64,000 nucleotides of DNA from Nitrospira defluvii. Lineage in GTDB: Bacteria; Nitrospirota; Nitrospiria; Nitrospirales; Nitrospiraceae. Below the pieces are notes generated by a model. The model did not search any database and had not been told where the DNA came from. It worked only from the letters and a program-made list of their open reading frames with translations. The DNA lies in contig FP929003.1 of assembly GCA_000196815.1 (NCBI GenBank), positions 1,511,501 through 1,575,500 on the forward strand, in the 5' to 3' direction. Shown here piece by piece: positions 42,557-51,318 of this stretch. A program made the translations under genes and the position numbers. Each line of letters starts with the position of its first letter. Positions within the stretch are counted from its first letter, which is position 1.

Positions 42557-44446
42557 TCAGTCTTCGATCGTCGAAATGTCGCCCACGTCCTGTCCCAGTT
42601 CCTTGGCCTTGAGGACCCGCCGCATGATCTTGCCCGACCTGGTCTTCGGCAACGACGGCACGATGTCGATTTCTTGCGGCACCGCGATTTTCCCCAATTC
42701 CTTCAATACATGGTCTTTGAGCGACTGCACCAACTCTTTCGAGTCCTGATAGCCCTGTTTCAGGATGACGAAGGCCTTGATCGCTTCGCCTGCGGTGCGA
42801 TGCGGTTTGCCGATGACCGCCGCTTCGGCCACGGCCTCGTGGCTGACCAGCGCGCTTTCGACTTCCGCCGTGCCGATGCGGTTGCCGGCGACTTTGATCA
42901 CATCGTCTGCGCGACCCATGAACCACATGTATCCGTCGTTGTCTTTCCGGCAGACATCACCTGCCGTATAACAATTGGGGATGGTGCTCCAGTAGACCTT
43001 GTAGCGATCGGGGTCTTTGTAGATCGTCCGCATCATCGACGGCCAAGGCTTCTTGATGACGGCAAAGCCGCCGGCATTGTTCGGCAGGCTGTTCCCCTCC
43101 TTGTCCACCACGTCGGCCTCGATGCCGAGAAACGGTCGGGTGGCCGATCCCGGTTTCAGTGGCACGGACGGCAGGGGCGTGACCAGGATGGAGCCGGTTT
43201 CGGTCTGCCACCAGGTATCCATGATGGGCTTGTCGCTGCCGGTCACGCGGTAAAACCATTCCCAGGCTTCCGGGTTAATGGGTTCACCGACGCTGCCGAG
43301 GATGCGCAAGGTGGAGAGATCGTATTTCCTGGGCCAGTCCTCGCCGTACTTCATCAGGAGCCGGACCGCCGTCGGCGTGGTGTAGAAAATCGAAACGCCG
43401 TAGCGGGCGATGAGATCCCACCAGCGGCCGGGGTTCGGATAGTCGGGTTTGCCCTCGGCCATGAGGATCGTCGCGCCGTTCAGCAGCGGACCATAGACGA
43501 TGTAACTGTGGCCGGTGACCCAGCCCGGGTCGGCCACGCAGAAGTAGACGTCTTCCTCCTTGAGATCGAACACATATTTGGTCGTGATGTAGGTGCCGAC
43601 CATATAGCCGCCATGCACATGCACGACGCCTTTGGGCTTACCGGTGGTGCCTGAGGTATAGAGAATGTAGAGCGGAGTTTCCGCATCGAGCGCTTCTGCC
43701 TGGCAGACGGCGCTCTGTGTTTGCAGCCACTCGACCCAATCGATTTCTTTGGGTGCCGCGAGGGCGACGCCTGGAGATTCGCGTCGCACGACCACTACTT
43801 TTTCGACGGAAGGGCTGGTTCGCACGGCATCGTCGACGACGCCCTTGAGGTTGATGGTTTTCCCGCGATCGTACCCGACATCCGCCGTGATGACGACGCG
43901 CGCTTCGGCGTCCTGGATGCGGCTGGCAAGGGCCGGGGCGCTGAAGCCGGAATAGACCACGCTGTGGATGGCGCCGATGCGCGCGCAGGCCAGCATGGCG
44001 ACGACCTGCTCCGGGATTTTCGGCAGATAGATGGTGACGCGATCACCCTTTTGCAGGCCGAGCGCCTTGAGAGCATTGGCGCAGCGATTGACCTGGCGCA
44101 ACAGCTCTCCATAGGTGAAGATGCGCTCCTCGCCGTTCTCGCCGACCCAGATGATGGCGACTTTGTTGCGCCGCCACGTGTTCGCGTGGCGATCCAGGCA
44201 GTTATAGGCGATATTGCACGTCGCGCCGACGAACCATTTCGCCCAGGGGTAGTTCCAGTCGAGCACCTTGCTCCACGGCGAAAACCAATCCAGTTCCTTG
44301 GCCACACCGCCCCAGAACGCTTCCGGATCGGCGATGGAGGCTTTGTAGGCCTGGTCATAGTCCTGAATATGAGCGGCCGCCTTGGTCCTGGCGGTCGGCT
44401 GAATGACACGTCCTTCTTTCAGTAGGGTATCGATCTTCTCGTCCAT
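42557..44446 (-). CDS. acs: Acetyl-CoA synthetase (AMP-forming)
   Basis: A 629-residue adenylate-forming enzyme matching Acs. It has NIAYNCLDRHANTWRRNKVA, the P-loop-like YILYTSGTTGKPKGVVH, the DTWWQTETGSILVTPLP segment, GRADDVIKVAGNRIGTAEVE and the C-terminal PKTRSGKIMRRVLKA whose Lys is the acetylation-controlled residue. It activates acetate to acetyl-CoA through acetyl-AMP in the cytosol. I chose the ATG at 44446; one at 44455 is nearer to GGAGG. It is divergent from the caspase-like gene. Confidence 0.95.
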   Translation of the reverse strand: MDEKIDTLLKEGRVIQPTARTKAAAHIQDYDQAYKASIADPEAFWGGVAKELDWFSPWSKVLDWNYPWAKWFVGATCNIAYNCLDRHANTWRRNKVAIIWVGENGEERIFTYGELLRQVNRCANALKALGLQKGDRVTIYLPKIPEQVVAMLACARIGAIHSVVYSGFSAPALASRIQDAEARVVITADVGYDRGKTINLKGVVDDAVRTSPSVEKVVVVRRESPGVALAAPKEIDWVEWLQTQSAVCQAEALDAETPLYILYTSGTTGKPKGVVHVHGGYMVGTYITTKYVFDLKEEDVYFCVADPGWVTGHSYIVYGPLLNGATILMAEGKPDYPNPGRWWDLIARYGVSIFYTTPTAVRLLMKYGEDWPRKYDLSTLRILGSVGEPINPEAWEWFYRVTGSDKPIMDTWWQTETGSILVTPLPSVPLKPGSATRPFLGIEADVVDKEGNSLPNNAGGFAVIKKPWPSMMRTIYKDPDRYKVYWSTIPNCYTAGDVCRKDNDGYMWFMGRADDVIKVAGNRIGTAEVESALVSHEAVAEAAVIGKPHRTAGEAIKAFVILKQGYQDSKELVQSLKDHVLKELGKIAVPQEIDIVPSLPKTRSGKIMRRVLKAKELGQDVGDISTIED

Positions 44447-44673
44447 CGGTGCCATGCCTCCACAAAGCGCGGGCCTGTCCGGCGCGCGGGTCACATATCA
44501 CCGGCATTATGCGGACGGGGGAAAAGAACTGCAACCCTCAGCGCTTCTGTGAGCCGATCGCCGACGCAGGCAAAGACCGCATGGCGCAAGGCCGGAGCAC
44601 GCCTCCTTTCTTGACAGTCAGGAGGAGACGAGGGTACGCTGATTGCGTTGCACCTCACTGGATAAACCCCTTC

Positions 44674-46059
44674 ATGAGCTCGTCCACATTTCCCCATCTT
44701 CGTCGGAAGTTCGTATGCCTGGTGGCCATGTGCGCCGCTGGAACGGTTGGGATGCTCTCCATTGCCCACGCGCAGGTCGGAAAGCCGGAAGGCCTCTATT
44801 ACAAGTCCTGGGCGGTCGTGGTCGGTATCGAAAACTACCTGGTGGCGCCGAAGGTGCCCGGCGCGTTGGAGAGTGCGCATGCGGTGGCGGCGGCATTGCG
44901 AGGGCTCGGGTTCGATGAAGTGATCGAGCTGCAGGACAAAGAGGCCAGTTCCAAGCATCTGCTCCAGATTTTCAACGATTATTTACCTCGCAAGGTCGGG
45001 CGGCAGGATCGCGTGCTGTTCTTTTTTGCCGGGCATGCCGGGATTACCCAGGACTCTCAATCCAAAGAATTGGGCTATCTGGTTCCCTGGGATGCGCAAT
45101 TGAACAATCCCGCCAAAGCCATCACGTTCGAGCAGCTCAAGGAATTCAGCCGGCGGTCCGCTTCCAAACACATGTTGATGTTGTTCGACGCGAACATCCG
45201 GGGATGGGAGGTGACTGCGCCGCAGCCGCTTTCACTCGAAGGCCGTTTGTCGCCCGAAGATGAGACGGAAAAACGAGCCGTTCAGGTTCTGACAGCGGCC
45301 GAGAAAGAGGAGGCGATCGGACGGGCTGCGGGTCAGAGTGCCTTCGTCACGGCATTGGTGGCCGGTTTGAAGGGGGCTGGCGATCTCAACAAGAACGGCT
45401 GGCTCATGGCCAGTGAACTGGCAGCGCAGGTCAAGCAGGACGTGGAGGCGGCGACCAAGGGGGCCCAGCACCCGCAGTTCGTGCAGTTGGAGGGCGACGG
45501 GGACGTGATCCTGGTTGAAGGGCGAAAAGGCGCCTTTCAGGCCGGGAAGGAACCGACGAGTGAGTCGGACCGGATGAGGGAGGCCCGCATTCAATACGAA
45601 CAGGCCTTTGCATTGCTGCAGCAGCAAAAGTCGGCGGAAGAGGCGTTGGAACGGCTCAACCGCGCGATCGGCTACGATCCGTCCTTCGGCGATGCCTATG
45701 TGTTGAAGAGTTACATCCGTTTGGAAGTGCTGCCGAATCTTGAGGAGTCCCTGCTTGCCGCCCGCGCGGCGGTGCAACATGCGCCGCAGAACCCCGATTC
45801 CCACTACTCCCTGGCACTGGCCCTCGAAAGGAAGGGACAGTACCAGGAAGCCGAGCAGGCCATGCAGCAGGCATTAGTGGTGAATCCTGCCTACGGGGAT
45901 GTCTATTTCTCGCTCGGCGCGCTCTACGCCGACCATTTGAATGAACCGCAGAAGTCCGTCGACGCGTTCCGTCGATATCTGGAGTTGGGGGGACAAAGTG
46001 AACGTGCGATCCGCGCCGTTCAAGCCAATGAAGCTCCGGCTGAAAAGCCTGTTCCTTAA
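44674..46059 (+). CDS. Exported caspase-fold pseudopeptidase with TPR tail
   Basis: A 461-residue protein with a signal peptide (LVAMCAAGTVGMLSIAHA). Residues about 40-290 are a caspase (C14) domain: WAVVVGIENYL, GALESAHAVAAALRGLGF, and the catalytic His at 121 in LFFFAGHAG. The Cys position, normally after D-A or D-S, is Asn174 in LMLFDANIRG, so it cannot be a cysteine protease. Residues 310-450 are TPR-like (DSHYSLALALERKGQYQEAE, YGDVYFSLGALYADHLNEPQ). It is probably a periplasmic scaffold. The stop overlaps the opposing small gene by four bases. Confidence 0.8.
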   Translation: MSSSTFPHLRRKFVCLVAMCAAGTVGMLSIAHAQVGKPEGLYYKSWAVVVGIENYLVAPKVPGALESAHAVAAALRGLGFDEVIELQDKEASSKHLLQIFNDYLPRKVGRQDRVLFFFAGHAGITQDSQSKELGYLVPWDAQLNNPAKAITFEQLKEFSRRSASKHMLMLFDANIRGWEVTAPQPLSLEGRLSPEDETEKRAVQVLTAAEKEEAIGRAAGQSAFVTALVAGLKGAGDLNKNGWLMASELAAQVKQDVEAATKGAQHPQFVQLEGDGDVILVEGRKGAFQAGKEPTSESDRMREARIQYEQAFALLQQQKSAEEALERLNRAIGYDPSFGDAYVLKSYIRLEVLPNLEESLLAARAAVQHAPQNPDSHYSLALALERKGQYQEAEQAMQQALVVNPAYGDVYFSLGALYADHLNEPQKSVDAFRRYLELGGQSERAIRAVQANEAPAEKPVP

Positions 46060-46226
46060 TCCTTTCCCCCGCCTTTGAGATAACCCAATCCGATCTTCAA
46101 CGCCCGACGAGTAATTTCCGGCCAGCGGACCTGGGGGTATTCCGCCAACACGGCGGCGGCTTTGGGATCCTGGATATCGAGTTGAACCACTTTAATAATG
46201 CCGTCTTCAATCTGCACGTCAGCCAT
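46056..46226 (-). CDS. Small conserved-looking cytosolic protein (56 residues)
   Basis: A 56-residue protein (MADVQIEDGIIKVVQLDIQD, then an Ala-rich helix and WPEITRRALKIGLGYLKGGG). AAGGAGAC precedes the ATG at 46226. A much longer frame in the track is not supported. It is convergent with the caspase-like gene, whose TAA overlaps its stop. Function unknown; a DNA- or RNA-binding helix is possible given the basic end. Confidence 0.6.
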   Translation of the reverse strand: MADVQIEDGIIKVVQLDIQDPKAAAVLAEYPQVRWPEITRRALKIGLGYLKGGGKD

Positions 46227-46455
46227 GTGTCTGTCTCCTTCGTAAAACCTGTGTCTAGGTAGATGGATCGAGTCCGCCGTCAACCGAAACAGTCGTTGCG
46301 CGTTGACAGTGTTGGGGGTGCATGTTAGCATAAAATCTGCTTTTTTCGCCCAACTGTGTCGGGTGACAGTGAGCCACACACGTCTCTCTCCCATCAGTTT
46401 GCCACACACCACGAAGCCGTCAGCGTTCATCTGTGTTACACCAAGGAGGAATCGT

Positions 46456-47022
46456 ATGCGCAGAGTAGAGGGGGCTTTTTCCAAGTTCACCGGCAGCGCG
46501 TTGGCGCTCGTACTCCTCATCGGGCTGACTGCGTGCGGCGGTCCTCCGAACTGGGTCAAGAAGGGATCCGGCGCGTTCAACGAAAAGAGCGATAAGTCTT
46601 TTTATGGTGTCGGGTCGGTGGTGGGCGTGCGGAACGAGCCCTTAGCCTGGGACACGGCTGAGAACCGCAGCCGCGCGGAAATCGCGAAAACCTTCGAGAC
46701 CTACACGGCCTATCTCATGCGCGACTATGCGGCCTCAACGACGGCCGGCGATTTTTCCCGCAACAGTGAAGAACAGAACATCGAACGGGCGGTGAAGACC
46801 TTCTCGGCAGTCACCCTGAACGGTGTGAAGCCGATGGATCGGTACAAAGATGAGAAGTCCGGCACCTACTACGTCCTCACCAAGCTGAGTCTCGAAGACA
46901 TGAAGAACAATCTGGAGCAAGCGAAGGAGTTGAACGGCCAGGTCCGCGATTTTGTGCGAAAGAATGCCGACCGGTTGTTCGATCGTCTGGAGAAGGAAGA
47001 AGACAAGCGGGCGACGAAGTAA
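46456..47022 (+). CDS. LPP20-family lipoprotein
   Basis: A 188-residue lipoprotein (ALVLLIGLTACGG) of the LPP20 type. It has PPNWVKKGSGAFNEKS, the YGVGSVVG motif, an acidic AENRSRAEIAKTFETYTAYL helix and GVKPMDRYKDEKSGTYYVLT, all family features. AAGGAGGA precedes the ATG. It heads a run of four lipoprotein genes in the same direction. LPP20 proteins are outer-membrane lipoproteins of unclear function. Confidence 0.85.
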   Translation: MRRVEGAFSKFTGSALALVLLIGLTACGGPPNWVKKGSGAFNEKSDKSFYGVGSVVGVRNEPLAWDTAENRSRAEIAKTFETYTAYLMRDYAASTTAGDFSRNSEEQNIERAVKTFSAVTLNGVKPMDRYKDEKSGTYYVLTKLSLEDMKNNLEQAKELNGQVRDFVRKNADRLFDRLEKEEDKRATK

Positions 47023-47060
47023 CCGGACGTGCCGGTGCGCGCTGACCAGGAGGAGAGAGC

Positions 47061-47690
47061 ATGATCGAGTGGCGGGATCGTTCAGTGGGACGGAGCTTCG
47101 CGACCGCAGCGTTGCTCGTTGTGGCCGCGGCGGCAGGCGGATGCGGGCATGAAACAAAGGTGACGCGCGTCGATACCGGCATCGTCACGGACCTCAGCGG
47201 GCGCTGGAACGACACCGATTCACAAATGGTGGCTGAAGCCATGGTGCGAGAAGCCCTGGGCAATCCCTGGCTCGGCAATTTCACCAAGGGCAAGAATCGC
47301 CAGCCGGTCGTCATCGTCGGAACCGTCCTCAACAAGAGCCATGAACACATCAACGTGCAGACCTTCATCAGTGACCTGGAGCGTGAACTGACGAACTCGC
47401 AAAAAGTGACGTTCGTCGCCGGGAAGGGCGAGCGGGAAGAGGTGCGCGAGGAGCGGCGCGAGCAGGCCGTGCACGCCCGTGAAGACACGCAGAAAGCTCC
47501 GGGCAAAGAAATCGGCGCGGACTACATGATGCGCGGGAGCATCTCCACTATTCTGGATGAGCAGGATGGGGCCAAAGCGGTGTTCTATCAGATAGACCTG
47601 GAAATGGTGGATATGGAGAACAACGTAAAGGCCTGGTTCGGGCAGAAAAAAATCAAGAAAGTCGTCGAGAAGAAACGAACGATTTTTTAG
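47061..47690 (+). CDS. LpoB-like lipoprotein (penicillin-binding protein activator type)
   Basis: A 209-residue lipoprotein (LLVVAAAAGGCGHETK) with a LpoB/YcfM-like domain: VTDLSGRWNDTDSQMVAEAM, RQPVVIVGTVLNKSHEHINV, FISDLERELTNSQKVTFV and GKEIGADYMMRGSISTILDE. E. coli LpoB activates PBP1B at the outer membrane; the LpoB-like proteins of this cluster type in other phyla are uncharacterised, so a peptidoglycan role is inferred. A 38-base gap follows the LPP20 gene. Confidence 0.82.
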   Translation: MIEWRDRSVGRSFATAALLVVAAAAGGCGHETKVTRVDTGIVTDLSGRWNDTDSQMVAEAMVREALGNPWLGNFTKGKNRQPVVIVGTVLNKSHEHINVQTFISDLERELTNSQKVTFVAGKGEREEVREERREQAVHAREDTQKAPGKEIGADYMMRGSISTILDEQDGAKAVFYQIDLEMVDMENNVKAWFGQKKIKKVVEKKRTIF

Positions 47691-47728
47691 CCTGACGTAT
47701 TCTGTTGAGACGCCACTCCTCATCGACC

Positions 47729-47762
47729 ACGGCCTCCCTTCAGGGAGGCCGTTTCATTTCTC
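47729..47762 (+). terminator. Rho-independent terminator or attenuator
   Basis: A 10-bp stem (ACGGCCTCCC / GGGAGGCCGT) with a TTCA loop and a GTTTCATTTC tail lies 39 bases after the LpoB-like stop and only 9 bases before the next ATG. It may end the LPP20-LpoB transcript or attenuate the downstream pair. Confidence 0.75.
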
Positions 47763-47770
47763 TCCCGTGG

Positions 47771-49201
47771 ATGCGCGTGGTCTTCCTGGGTCTGTTGTGG
47801 ACCCTGTCCGGGTGCGGGTTCTCCGCCAATCATTATCTCCTCATCGATCAGAGTTTGTTGGCGAATGACCCCCGGCGGGCGGACGCCATCATGGCGCAAG
47901 CCGAATCCGAATACGGCTCGCGGAATCGTCTGCTGTACGACATGGATCGCGGGATGACGCTCCATCTGGCCGGGGACTATGCGCAGAGTAACAGCTTGCT
48001 GGAACAGGCTTCGCTCGAAGTGGAACGGTTGTACACCAGGACCATCCGCACGGAAACCGCCGCATTTCTGACCAACGACACCATGCTGCCCTATGAAGGC
48101 GACCCCTACGAGCACGTGATGATCAACGTCGTCAAGGCGCTCAACTACGCCGCGATGGGGCAGTTGATGGAGGCGGTCGTTGAGGCGCGGCAGATCGACC
48201 ATCGCTTGAACGTGCTGTCGGACAGCGCCAAAGAAAAAGACGGGTATCGGGAGGATGCGTTTGCCCGCTACCTGACTGGCGTCTTATACGAGGCGACGGG
48301 CGATCTCAACAATGCGTTCATCGCCTACCGGAAAGCCTACGACATTTATGAATCCACGCGTGCATGGGCACGGACGCCTATGCCGCCGATGCTTCGCGCA
48401 GATCTGCTTCGCACCACCGATGCCTTGCACATGACGGCTGAGTTCGAGGAGTATCGTCGGCAGTTTCCAGACACAGGATGGGTGTCGTTGCAGGGGCCAT
48501 CCGATCTCGCTCAGGTGGTGGTGATCGGCTATAATGGCCGCGCGCCGCGCAAGGAAGAGGTGCATCTCGATATTCCGATCAGCCTGAGCGCGCTGCAACT
48601 GGTCCTGCTGAATCGAGGCGTGATTCACGCGTCCAATCGTCAGGAACGGCGCGTGGCGGACAGTGTGTTGTACGGCTTGAACGGGCGTGTCGTGCGGGTG
48701 GCCCTGCCCCGGTTGGTGCCCCAAAAAACGCAGGTCTCGCACGAATCCATCACGCTGGTGCCGCGAAACGGAGAGCCGATCACCGGACAATCGCAGCTGA
48801 TGTATAACGGTACGGCATTGGCGGAAAAATCCCTGTCGGACCGCATGCCCGGAATCACCACGAAAGCCCTTGCGCGCGCAGCCGTGAAATTCACCGCAGC
48901 CGAAGCGGCGACCCGTGGATCCCAACATGCCGTGAACAAGGGAGATGCGGCGTGGGTCGGGCTCTTGGTGGGGTTGCTCACGCATGGTCTGGCGGTGGCG
49001 TCCGAAGTCGCCGATACGCGGAGTTGGCGGACCCTGCCGGACGAAATTCAGATTTCCCGCCTGTGGGTCCCGGCCGGCGAATACGAGAGTCGGATTCAAC
49101 CGGTACTTCGACACGGCGGAGCTCTCCAAGCCGGGGTGTCTCATCCGCTGGTCCTTCGCGCCGGGCATACCGTCTTCCTGATCGAACGGGTGGTGTTATG
49201 A
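47771..49201 (+). CDS. COG3014-like TPR lipoprotein
   Basis: A 476-residue lipoprotein (FLGLLWTLSGCGFS) with a helical N-terminal half that repeats TPR-like units (LLYDMDRGMTLHLAGDYAQS, YEHVMINVVKALNYAAMGQL, EDAFARYLTGVLYEATGDLN) and a beta-rich C-terminal half (LAQVVVIGYNGRAPRKEEVH, ITLVPRNGEPITGQSQLMY). It corresponds to the COG3014 family, often next to LPP20 and LpoB-like genes. The ATG at 47771 follows a terminator-like hairpin closely and has no clear ribosome site; a TTG further upstream would contain the hairpin. Confidence 0.78.
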   Translation: MRVVFLGLLWTLSGCGFSANHYLLIDQSLLANDPRRADAIMAQAESEYGSRNRLLYDMDRGMTLHLAGDYAQSNSLLEQASLEVERLYTRTIRTETAAFLTNDTMLPYEGDPYEHVMINVVKALNYAAMGQLMEAVVEARQIDHRLNVLSDSAKEKDGYREDAFARYLTGVLYEATGDLNNAFIAYRKAYDIYESTRAWARTPMPPMLRADLLRTTDALHMTAEFEEYRRQFPDTGWVSLQGPSDLAQVVVIGYNGRAPRKEEVHLDIPISLSALQLVLLNRGVIHASNRQERRVADSVLYGLNGRVVRVALPRLVPQKTQVSHESITLVPRNGEPITGQSQLMYNGTALAEKSLSDRMPGITTKALARAAVKFTAAEAATRGSQHAVNKGDAAWVGLLVGLLTHGLAVASEVADTRSWRTLPDEIQISRLWVPAGEYESRIQPVLRHGGALQAGVSHPLVLRAGHTVFLIERVVL

Positions 49202-50319
49202 AACTGAGCACGGGTCGAGGGCGAGGAATCGTTCTTTCCGCACTGCTGTTTGTGCTGGCCGGCTGCGGATGGTTCGGCGGGACGGCCCGTCCGTCGTGGA
49301 TCGATGGAGGAAGTCCTCAGTTTCCATCAGCGCAGTATCTCGTCGGAGTGGGCCAGGCCGATTCGCGACCGCAGGCAACGGAGCAGGCCTATGCCGCCGT
49401 TTCCAGAATTTTTAAAGCTGAGATCACGGCGCAGGCGAAAGACTGGGAATCGTACCTGGTGGTGGAGTCCCGCGGGCAGACGAGCACGGAGCGTCGCCTC
49501 ACCTTGGATAACGTCACCCGTGTGACGACCGACAAGGTCCTCGAAAATGTGCAGGTCCTGGATACCTGGTTTGACCAAAAGACGCGACAGTACTATGCTC
49601 TGGCAGGCATGAACCGGGCGCAAGCCGAAGCGGCGATGGTGGAGCGCCTCAATGAACTCGATCGCACGATTCAGACCGAAGTGACGGAAGCGCATCAGAC
49701 CCAGGACAAGCTCTCACGCGTGCGTAATCTCAAACGGGCTGCCAAGAATCTGGTGCTTCGCGAGGCCTACAATACCGATCTTCGCGTGGTGCGCTCCAAC
49801 GGTCAGGGCAATGCATCGCCCCATCGCGTGGCGGAATTGACCGCGGAATTGGAGCAGTTTCTTGCCAAGAATCTCCTCATGGCCGTCGTTCTGTCGGGCG
49901 ATCAAGCCGAACCGCTTGAACGCGCGCTCGTAGACGGACTCACGCAGGAAGGCTTCACGGTAGTCGGGGGTGGCGCCGGTGCCGGGCCTGCGGAATTGCT
50001 CATTACCGGATCGGTGCGTCTCTGGCCGATCGAGGTGAACGATCCCCATTTTCGGTACGTACGCTGGTGCGCGGAATCTGTGATCGAAGAGGTCGCGACC
50101 CATCGTGTGGTCGGAGCCCTGTCGAAAGGCGGGAAGGAAGGGCATGTCACGGAGCGCGAAGCGGCCGCCAAAGCGGTCCGTGTGATGCAGCAGGAGTTTG
50201 CGTCCGATCTGGCCCGGTCCGTGGCCGCGCATGTGTATGGAGAGAGGGATCTGCCGGCATCGGCCGCGACGCCGTCCGGTTGTCCGAAAGAGGCGGTGCA
50301 GCCGCCGGTCAGTCGTTAA
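49198..50319 (+). CDS. LPP20-like lipoprotein with repeat domains
   Basis: A 373-residue lipoprotein (IVLSALLFVLAGCGWFGG). After PSWIDGG it has YLVGVGQADSRPQATEQAYA and AEITAQAKDWESYLVVES, similar to LPP20-type proteins, then TRQYYALAGMNRAQAEAAMV, a helical middle and a C-terminal LpoA/B-like half (LLITGSVRLWPIEVNDPHF, YVRWCAESVIEEVATHRVV). Its ATG overlaps the stop of the COG3014-like gene (ATGA), so the two are coupled. The four lipoproteins probably work as one envelope complex. Confidence 0.72.
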   Translation: MKLSTGRGRGIVLSALLFVLAGCGWFGGTARPSWIDGGSPQFPSAQYLVGVGQADSRPQATEQAYAAVSRIFKAEITAQAKDWESYLVVESRGQTSTERRLTLDNVTRVTTDKVLENVQVLDTWFDQKTRQYYALAGMNRAQAEAAMVERLNELDRTIQTEVTEAHQTQDKLSRVRNLKRAAKNLVLREAYNTDLRVVRSNGQGNASPHRVAELTAELEQFLAKNLLMAVVLSGDQAEPLERALVDGLTQEGFTVVGGGAGAGPAELLITGSVRLWPIEVNDPHFRYVRWCAESVIEEVATHRVVGALSKGGKEGHVTEREAAAKAVRVMQQEFASDLARSVAAHVYGERDLPASAATPSGCPKEAVQPPVSR

Positions 50320-50353
50320 CGCGGTGAGTCAACCACAGGAGAGAGGAGCAAGG

Positions 50354-50602
50354 ATGCGTAAAATAGGGACCCGGAACGCGGGCGAGCAGGGCAACGGCGG
50401 GCGCCGGCTGTCCAGTCAGGCGATGAAGAAACGGTTGCGCGAACGGTTGACGGCAGACACGCAACAGGTGCTGAAGAGCGACATCGTGAGCATTTTTCGC
50501 AAACAGGGCTATTACGAGGAATTGCCATTGGATGAGTTGCAGGATCGCCTCTCCAAGCTCCAGTCGCCGTTGGCCGACAGTCTCTTGAAGGGGAGGGTGT
50601 AG
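50354..50602 (+). CDS. Small basic protein upstream of the PIN gene (possible antitoxin)
   Basis: An 82-residue protein with a disordered basic start and a helical end (AMKKRLRERLTADTQQVLKS, GYYEELPLDELQDRLSKLQS). No known antitoxin fold was seen, but the place and size (stop one base before the PIN gene) fit an antitoxin of a VapBC-type pair. A GAGAGGAG ribosome site precedes the ATG. Confidence 0.55.
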   Translation: MRKIGTRNAGEQGNGGRRLSSQAMKKRLRERLTADTQQVLKSDIVSIFRKQGYYEELPLDELQDRLSKLQSPLADSLLKGRV

Positions 50603-50603
50603 G

Positions 50604-51047
50604 ATGCCGTATTACTATTTCGATTCCACGGCGTTGGTGAAGCGGTACAGCATGGAACGCGGAACGCGGGTGGTGAACAAGCTCATGGTGAAACGGGGCA
50701 AAGTCGCGATTCTGCCCATGTGGAGCGTCACGGATTTTTACTCGGCCCTCTCGGTTCGCGCGCAGCAGGGTGAAATCACCAGAGACGACTGTTATTCGGT
50801 GCTGTACAAGTTCGAAATGGAAGCCTCGCAAGGGCTCTTCCAGTTCATTTCCCCGACGATGGAAACCTATCTGGCTGCGAAGGAGTTGATTCTGGACTAT
50901 CCGGCCTTGCGCTCGGCGCAGCTTCAACACCTGGCCCTGGCGTTGGAACTCAAGCCGCTCCGCCTGACGGTCGTGAGTGCGGATAAGCAGCTCTTGGCGG
51001 CCTGTCGTCCTGCGGGACTCCATATCATCAATCCCGAAGACGACTAG
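50604..51047 (+). CDS. PIN-domain protein (VapC-like) with altered active site
   Basis: A 147-residue PIN-domain protein. The first catalytic Asp is D7 in YYYFDSTALVKRY and the fourth is D127 in TVVSADKQLL. The second acid (often Glu) is D44 in WSVTDFYSALS. The third acid, normally in a RxxDAxHLA motif, is Q106 in RSAQLQHLAL. Such a loss should weaken metal binding and nuclease activity. It follows the small basic gene by one base; function as toxin or RNA-binding protein is open. Confidence 0.8.
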   Translation: MPYYYFDSTALVKRYSMERGTRVVNKLMVKRGKVAILPMWSVTDFYSALSVRAQQGEITRDDCYSVLYKFEMEASQGLFQFISPTMETYLAAKELILDYPALRSAQLQHLALALELKPLRLTVVSADKQLLAACRPAGLHIINPEDD

Positions 51048-51052
51048 CCGTA

Positions 51053-51179
51053 GCAGGATGCGGAAACAGCCCGCCAGCGGCGTTCTCGCTTCGTTCAGGC
51101 CCTCAACGTACCGCAAGGGTACGCCTCGGGCCTTCACTCGCTGCGGCCTTCCTGGACGGCCTGTTTGCGCATCCTGCAG
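51053..51179. repeat. Palindromic repeat element A (about 127 bp)
   Basis: The ends GCAGGATGCGGAAACAG and CTGTTTGCGCATCCTGC are inverted repeats with two mismatches. The interior is also palindromic (CGCTTCGTTCAGGCCC against GGGCCTTCACTCGC, with a GTACC-GCAAG-GGTAC centre). The sequence resembles short repeats I recall from Nitrospira genomes, probably present in many copies. Confidence 0.65.
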
Positions 51180-51318
51180 ACGATCCGTCCGTCAACGTGG
51201 CTAGTGAGTTACTCCCGACCGCTTGCGGGTAAAACAAGTTCTTCCGCAACCTTTCAGGGCGTGATGGCTAGGCAGGTTGCTAATGAGTAGCCTTTTTCAA
51301 CGGATGGCTGGCCAGGAT

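Noticed and set aside
44449-44673. Upstream extension of the caspase-like gene
   Set aside because: The ATG at 44674 is followed by a proper signal peptide, while the extension is Arg/Cys-rich shadow sequence.
46227-46580. Upstream extension of the 56-residue gene to a 174-codon frame
   Set aside because: The ribosome site and protein-like sequence start at 46226.
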